From: CAZEFK01 sp964511405
Lineage (GTDB): Bacteria > Pseudomonadota > Alphaproteobacteria > Elsterales > Elsteraceae
Direction of reading: 5' to 3'
DNA: 13,155 nucleotides
NCBI GenBank assembly: GCA_964511405.1
Contig: CAZEFK010000199.1
Location: 1-13,155 of the forward strand
Shown piece after piece: positions 12,820 through 13,155 of this stretch; the first letter of the stretch is position 1, and each line of letters begins with the position of its first letter. The position numbers and the translations under genes were made by a program. The notes under the pieces were generated by a model. It saw only the letters and a list, made by a program, of their open reading frames with translations, did not search any database and was not told the origin of the DNA.

Positions 12820-13155
12820 ATGCAGCCGATCGGATCAGCGCCCGTCCTCATCGACCAGGTCTATGAGCAGCTGCTGGCGGCCATTGCCGACGGCAGCCTG
12901 GCGCCTGGGCAGCGCATCCGCCAGGACGCCCTGGCCGAGCGGCTGGGCGTCTCGCGCCAGCCGGTCAGCCATGCGCTGCAGCTGCTCAAGCGCCAGCGGC
13001 TGGTCGAGGAGCACGGCAAGCGCGGGCTGATCGTGGCGCCGATCAGCGGCGCGCGCGTGTTGGCGCTGTACCAGGTGCGGGCGGCGCTGGACGCCCTGGC
13101 GGCCGGCGAGGCGGCCCGCATGGTTGGGCGCGGCGCGGCGCCCGCGGCGGCAGTC
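12820..13155 (+). CDS. GntR-family transcriptional regulator, FCD subfamily, cut by window end
   Basis: 112 residues are visible and the frame is open at the window edge. ATG 12820 follows AGGGG by 4 bases. Residues 11-75 form the winged helix-turn-helix: IDQVYEQLLAAIADGSLAPG, QRIRQDALAERLGVSRQPVS (31-50), HALQLLKRQRLVEEHGKRG, LIVAPIS. Residues 82-100 (ALYQVRAALDALAAGEAAR) begin the FCD ligand-binding domain, which usually continues for about 120 more residues. Such proteins repress catabolic or transport genes until a small carboxylate or sugar acid binds. The target is unknown, but the adjacent palindrome points to self-control. Whether it also controls the upstream cassette cannot be told. 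Confidence 0.9.
   Translation, partial: MQPIGSAPVLIDQVYEQLLAAIADGSLAPGQRIRQDALAERLGVSRQPVSHALQLLKRQRLVEEHGKRGLIVAPISGARVLALYQVRAALDALAAGEAARMVGRGAAPAAAV

Noticed and set aside
1..13155. CRISPR array, tRNA or rRNA genes
   Set aside because: No short direct repeats with regular unique spacers and no tRNA or rRNA signatures were seen on either strand.

Overview
The window looks like chromosomal DNA of a very GC-rich alphaproteobacterium, most likely in or near the Rhodospirillales. The grounds are the codon use, a Rhodospirillum-type encapsulated-ferritin/encapsulin pair, an IS630-type remnant and a glycosyltransferase cassette of alphaproteobacterial style. I cannot name a genus from the sequence alone.

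Region 1 (1-4258) is accessory. It opens inside a large protein built from about 96-residue composite repeats (YNGYT...NPDV...HF..YG..EGR.FAG followed by YLAANP...FDQWL..G). From about 1.2 kb onward this gene becomes visibly poorer in GC and ends in an unrecognised, Thr/Val-rich C-terminal region. Next comes a decayed IS630-family transposase fragment (2869 to about 3200) in at least three reading frames. A low-GC gene for an exported Sel1-repeat protein with seven repeats (3239-4258) follows.

Region 2 (4340-6198) is an iron-storage nanocompartment locus. The encapsulated ferritin-like protein EncFtn, with its C-terminal loading peptide, is followed 5 bp later by the family 1 encapsulin shell. 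Divergent to them is a 183-residue protein that reads as a HigB/RelE-like toxin fused in frame to a HigA-like antitoxin that has lost its helix-turn-helix. It appears to be a single-chain toxin-antitoxin derivative.

Region 3 (about 6200-12789) is a tightly packed seven-gene cassette, all on the plus strand. In order it encodes a CgeB-like glycosyltransferase that apparently starts at ATT behind a hairpin leader, a sugar-nucleotide nucleotidyltransferase, a CmoB-like methyltransferase, a clan-A glycoside hydrolase whose TIM-barrel strands appear in permuted order, a GT4 glycosyltransferase carrying a palindromic repeat element in its 5' end, a FemAB/BioF2-like GNAT acyltransferase, and a second methyltransferase. 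Stop/start overlaps of 1-16 bp join the last six genes. Together they suggest synthesis and decoration (methylation, acylation) of a small glycan or surface saccharide.

Region 4 (12783-13155) has a perfect 30-bp AT-rich palindrome that overlaps the end of the last cassette gene. It sits just upstream of a GntR-family regulator cut by the window edge and is probably that regulator's operator.
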